Part shown: positions 32,173 through 34,529 of the stretch, piece after piece
How the letters are laid out: every line of letters starts with the position of its first letter
How positions within the stretch are numbered: the first letter of the stretch is position 1
Assembly: GCA_050693155.1 (NCBI GenBank)
Contig: JBOGWA010000033.1
Span: 1-34,529 of the forward strand
DNA length: 34,529 bases
Source: JBOGWA01 sp050693155
GTDB lineage: Bacteria > Actinomycetota > UBA4738 > CALAEC01
Direction: 5' to 3'
The notes under the pieces: generated by a model
What the model was told of the DNA's origin: nothing
What the model saw: only the letters and a program-made list of their open reading frames with translations
Databases searched by the model: none
Program-made: the position numbers and the translations under genes

Positions 32173-32537
32173 TCCTCGGGAAGGCCGGCCAGGGCCCGGC
32201 CCAGGTAGCACTCCTGGATCCCGGCGTCCAGCTCCTCCTCGGGATCCCCGAACCCCGCGATCAGCCGCTCCATCGGGTCGCCCTCCTCGTGCTCGGGGAC
32301 GATCGTCAGGCGGTGCCGTGCCTCCCGGGAGGCCTTCCGGAAGGCGTCGATGCAGGTGTTGTGGGCCAGGCGGTACATCCACGTCCAGAAGGCAGAGCGG
32401 CCGCGGAACCGAGGTATGGAGGCCACCATCCGGGCGAAGATCTCCTGCACCAGGTCCTCCGCCTGCTGGCGGTCCAGACTCATCCTCCTGGCGCAGTCCC
32501 GGACCCGCTGCTCGTAGCGGCGGAGCAGCTCGTCCAT
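31965..32537 (-). CDS. ECF-type RNA polymerase sigma factor with C-terminal CPLCG motif
   Basis: A 190-residue sigma-70 family protein. Region 2 (about 9-72) has DLVQEIFARMVASIPRFRGRS-type core-binding and -10 recognition sequence, followed by WTWMYRLAHNTCIDAFRK. Region 4 (about 112-168) has RALAGLPEDYREIVRLR and the helix-turn-helix TSAEVAEILGTSVDSVKSKL. A C-terminal extension ends with ERRSCPLCGRMGAF (Cys172, Cys175), a half zinc site. No anti-sigma gene is next to it, unless the facing zinc-ribbon ORF or the small membrane protein serves this role. The start ATG has only a weak Shine-Dalgarno sequence. Confidence 0.88.
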   Translation of the reverse strand: MDELLRRYEQRVRDCARRMSLDRQQAEDLVQEIFARMVASIPRFRGRSAFWTWMYRLAHNTCIDAFRKASREARHRLTIVPEHEEGDPMERLIAGFGDPEEELDAGIQECYLGRALAGLPEDYREIVRLRVGDGRTSAEVAEILGTSVDSVKSKLRRARKLLREWLLERRSCPLCGRMGAFRIESPGRVR

Positions 32538-32584
32538 GCACTCGGCGACGTGCGCGGAGCACCGGCGCCACCTCCCTTGATCGA

Positions 32585-32630
32585 GGTGTCAACGATGTCG
32601 CGAGACAGGTGTTAACTATGTCGTGAAACC
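32585..32630. repeat. two tandem 23-base imperfect repeats, insertion-sequence-end-like
   Basis: The units GGTGTCAACGATGTCGCGAG.. (32585-32607) and GGTGTTAACTATGTCGTGAA.. (32608-32630) match at 18 of 23 positions and are followed by CCAGACACC-like sequence. From memory this tandem TGTCAAC-GATGTC pattern is typical of the ends of IS481-type elements, but there is no transposase here. It lies at the border between the accessory block and the following envelope genes. Confidence 0.5.
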
Positions 32631-32648
32631 AGACACCAATCCCCCCGC

Positions 32649-33209
32649 TCAGAGACAGGCGCCGGGCCCGAAGGTGACCTCGAGTGGGACGGGGTCGAAC
32701 GCCTCGCGATCCCCGATCGAGATGACCTGCGCCGTCCATCGGTCGTCACCCGTCCCGAGCTGGACCTGAAGCCTGAGCTCCAGCTTCGCTCGGTTGAGCG
32801 TTCGCCGGTAGTCCCCCTCGACTCCGGGGCCGGTGACCCGGATCAGTGCTTGCTCCCCGTAGGGTGGGTCGGTCGAGGGATCCGCCTGCCAGGTCCAGAT
32901 CAACTCAGCGGTGCAGGAGAAGAAATCGGGATTCGCGTTGCTGGTTGCGTTTCGGAAAGAGACCTCCTGAGAGAAGTCAAAGAATGTCGGGGAGGGGGCC
33001 GGGGCCGGCACGGGTCGAGTCGGCTGATCGAGCGCGACGCGCGCCGACGCTGGTTTTCCGTCGGTCTCGCCAAGGAGCCCCATCGCCGCGAGCACCGTCC
33101 CGGCTACCAAGACGAGGACGACGAAGAGCGCCTCCAGCGCCACGGATCCGCCGCCCCCGCGACCAGTTTTGCCGATGCCGGCGGGCGCGAACTCCCCGGG
33201 CCCACTCAT
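32649..33209 (-). CDS. single-pass membrane protein, coupled to pentapeptide-repeat gene
   Basis: A 186-residue protein starting at the ATG 33209-33207, which overlaps the upstream gene stop by ATGA. A Gly-rich N-terminus (GIGKTGRGGGGS) is followed by one membrane helix (about 23-45, SVALEALFVVLVLVAGTVLAA), a Pro-rich stalk (PTRPVPAPAPSPTFF) and an extracellular domain of about 115 residues. That domain has two cysteines (FFSCTAEL and the penultimate Cys) that could form a disulphide. The N-terminal helix region resembles TadE/pilin-like insertion, but I cannot assign a family. Function is unknown; it is co-expressed with the pentapeptide-repeat protein. Confidence 0.7.
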   Translation of the reverse strand: MSGPGEFAPAGIGKTGRGGGGSVALEALFVVLVLVAGTVLAAMGLLGETDGKPASARVALDQPTRPVPAPAPSPTFFDFSQEVSFRNATSNANPDFFSCTAELIWTWQADPSTDPPYGEQALIRVTGPGVEGDYRRTLNRAKLELRLQVQLGTGDDRWTAQVISIGDREAFDPVPLEVTFGPGACL

Positions 33210-34529
33210 GGACTCGCCGCGTCCGTGACGAACCGTCTCACCGCGCGAAAGCCGATCTCGCTTCCCTCGATCGTCGTTTGCCCGACCGGCGCCGAAAAGG
33301 GACAGGTCGCCGGGAAGCTCCCATCGAGGGTTTGCTCGGCGACCGTTGCGGCCGTTGCTGCAGAGACGGCCCGCACGCTTCGGTGCATCTGGTACCTCGT
33401 GATGGGGGCAGCCGGCGCCCCATTGATCGAGTAGGGGCAAACCTCGATCGTTTCTCGCTCCTGTTCGCCGACGCAGACGACCAGCTGGGCGAACCTCGTC
33501 GCCATCGGTTCCCACGTGGATCGGGCGACTGAGTCGGTGAACTGGGAAGGTTCGCCCCCATCGCCGACGACGACGAGGGCGTGGAATCCACCGCCGACTT
33601 CGTAGGGGGCGGCTCCGTCGACGCCGCCTCCGCGGCAAGCCTCGCCCAGCGCGGTCAGGATCTGATCACGGAACTCCAGCCGGATGACCTTCTCGCTCAG
33701 CACTTGAGCCAAACCGGCTTCGTCCACTCCGAGTCCGCTCGCGAGATCGGCGTCGGTGAGCCCCGTCACGCCGATGAGGATCGCTCCATCGAGGATGGTG
33801 TTCCGAAGGATGACGCCCGAGAGCTCCGCGTTTGTGAGCGTGGCGTCCGTCAGGTCCGCCTCGCTGAGGTCTGCGCCGGCCAAGTTCGCTTCCCGGAGCG
33901 ACGCCCCGACGAGCGAGGCGCGCCGAAGGACCGCCTGCTGGAGATCGAGGCCCTCGAGATCGAACCCATCCAGGTCCAAGCCTCCGAGATTTGCCCTTGC
34001 AAGGGTGGCGCCCTGCAGGCTCGCTCCGGCCACCTCGGCGCCCTCGAGGTTGGTCCCCATGAGGTTTGCATCGCTCAGGTTCGAGCCCGACAGATCCGAT
34101 CCGGCGAGGCTGGCGTCCTCCAGATTCGTTCCGCTCAGATCCAGGTTGCTGAGGTCTAGGTCGGAGAGGTCGCACCCGGCGAGGTCAGCCCCCGGTCCGA
34201 TGCGAGATCCGCAGTTGACGAGCCATGAGACCGTTGAGAATCCGAGAACGACTGCGAGCACGGCCGATCCTCCAAGCCGTGCAGCTCTCGCCCCTCCGTC
34301 GGTGCGCATTCCCGTCACGATTCCGTAGGAAAGAGGCAGGAGAGCGAACGTCCAGGCGGACGCGAACAGAAGGCCGCGCCCGGTCACGTAGCCGGTGGCT
34401 GCCGTCGCAAGCGCGCCGAGGGTGGCGATCACCAGCGCGATGCGCCTCAGCGGAGGCCATCCGGTCGCGAGGGGGCGAGAGTCTCGGGGAGGAGGACCTA
34501 ACGGCTGGGTGGGTGGCGCGGAGTACGGG
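33206..34529 (-). CDS. membrane protein with pentapeptide-repeat domain (5'-truncated by window edge)
   Basis: The frame is open to the right edge, giving about 440 visible codons; the GTG at 34432 is probably internal, because a Pro-rich segment and a basic stretch (PPLRRIALVIATLGAL) lie before it in frame. Counting from that GTG, helices at about 1-40 and 52-72 are followed by roughly 25-30 A(D/N)LxX pentapeptide units (about 80-220, e.g. LAGADLSEADLTDATLTNAE). Such units form a right-handed quadrilateral beta-helix. A C-terminal globular domain of about 170 residues follows (RDQILTALGEACRGGGVDGA onward). Four cysteines in that domain suggest an extracellular location. Its stop overlaps the next gene start. 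Function is unknown. Confidence 0.85.
   Translation of the reverse strand, partial: PYSAPPTQPLGPPPRDSRPLATGWPPLRRIALVIATLGALATAATGYVTGRGLLFASAWTFALLPLSYGIVTGMRTDGGARAARLGGSAVLAVVLGFSTVSWLVNCGSRIGPGADLAGCDLSDLDLSNLDLSGTNLEDASLAGSDLSGSNLSDANLMGTNLEGAEVAGASLQGATLARANLGGLDLDGFDLEGLDLQQAVLRRASLVGASLREANLAGADLSEADLTDATLTNAELSGVILRNTILDGAILIGVTGLTDADLASGLGVDEAGLAQVLSEKVIRLEFRDQILTALGEACRGGGVDGAAPYEVGGGFHALVVVGDGGEPSQFTDSVARSTWEPMATRFAQLVVCVGEQERETIEVCPYSINGAPAAPITRYQMHRSVRAVSAATAATVAEQTLDGSFPATCPFSAPVGQTTIEGSEIGFRAVRRFVTDAASP

Overview
The window looks like a high-GC metagenomic contig made of two lineages. Positions 1 to about 6.64 kb carry a gene set and order typical of Proteobacteria, probably Gammaproteobacteria: a DUF4139-type secreted protein, a ybbP-like FtsX permease, ybbA, tesA and a FadD-type acyl-CoA ligase. 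From about 6.93 kb onward the genes are those of an uncultured high-GC actinobacterium (Actinomycetota). The clearest sign is the complete fhaA-fhaB-pstP-rodA-pbpA-pknA-pknB cell-envelope signalling operon next to a tRNA-Leu(CAG), the same layout as in Mycobacterium tuberculosis. The change falls in a short stretch between two convergent genes, so an assembly join is the simplest explanation; lateral transfer is the alternative.

Region 1 (1-6636): a divergently transcribed ABC-type exporter (ybbA-ybbP) and lysophospholipase/thioesterase (tesA), whose start codons share one CATG. A long-chain fatty acyl-CoA ligase follows. The ybbP-like gene is interrupted by one in-frame amber codon.

Region 2 (6633-16974, all minus strand): one tightly coupled operon with stop/start overlaps. 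Two FHA-domain phosphopeptide readers, the PP2C phosphatase PstP, the SEDS glycosyltransferase RodA, the transpeptidase PbpA and the Ser/Thr kinases PknA-like and PknB together control peptidoglycan elongation. A tandem-domain flavin-dependent thymidylate synthase (ThyX) and a small membrane protein end the run.

Region 3 (17007-24492, plus strand): tRNA-Leu, a DUF6328-type membrane protein, then a coupled branched-chain amino-acid-type ABC transporter (cysteine-rich lipoprotein receptor, LivH-LivM fusion permease, LivG, and LivF with a probable CTG start). Two unrecognised membrane proteins follow.

Region 4 (24493-29103): a heptamer repeat, a DUF4446 protein, serS, a pirin, a secreted S15/CocE-type hydrolase and tRNA-Ser(UGA).

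Region 5 (29104-32640): a compact accessory block between the tRNA-Ser 3' end and an insertion-sequence-like 23-bp double repeat. It holds a MerB-type organomercurial lyase homologue coupled to a DUF3237-like gene, divergent from a three-cysteine ArsR-family sensor across an AT-rich operator. It also holds a small membrane protein, an ECF-type sigma factor with a C-terminal CPLCG motif and a facing zinc-ribbon ORF. This is the most likely place for an undescribed metal(loid)/organometal response module.

Region 6 (32649-34529): a coupled pair of envelope proteins, one with a pentapeptide-repeat core, running off the right edge.
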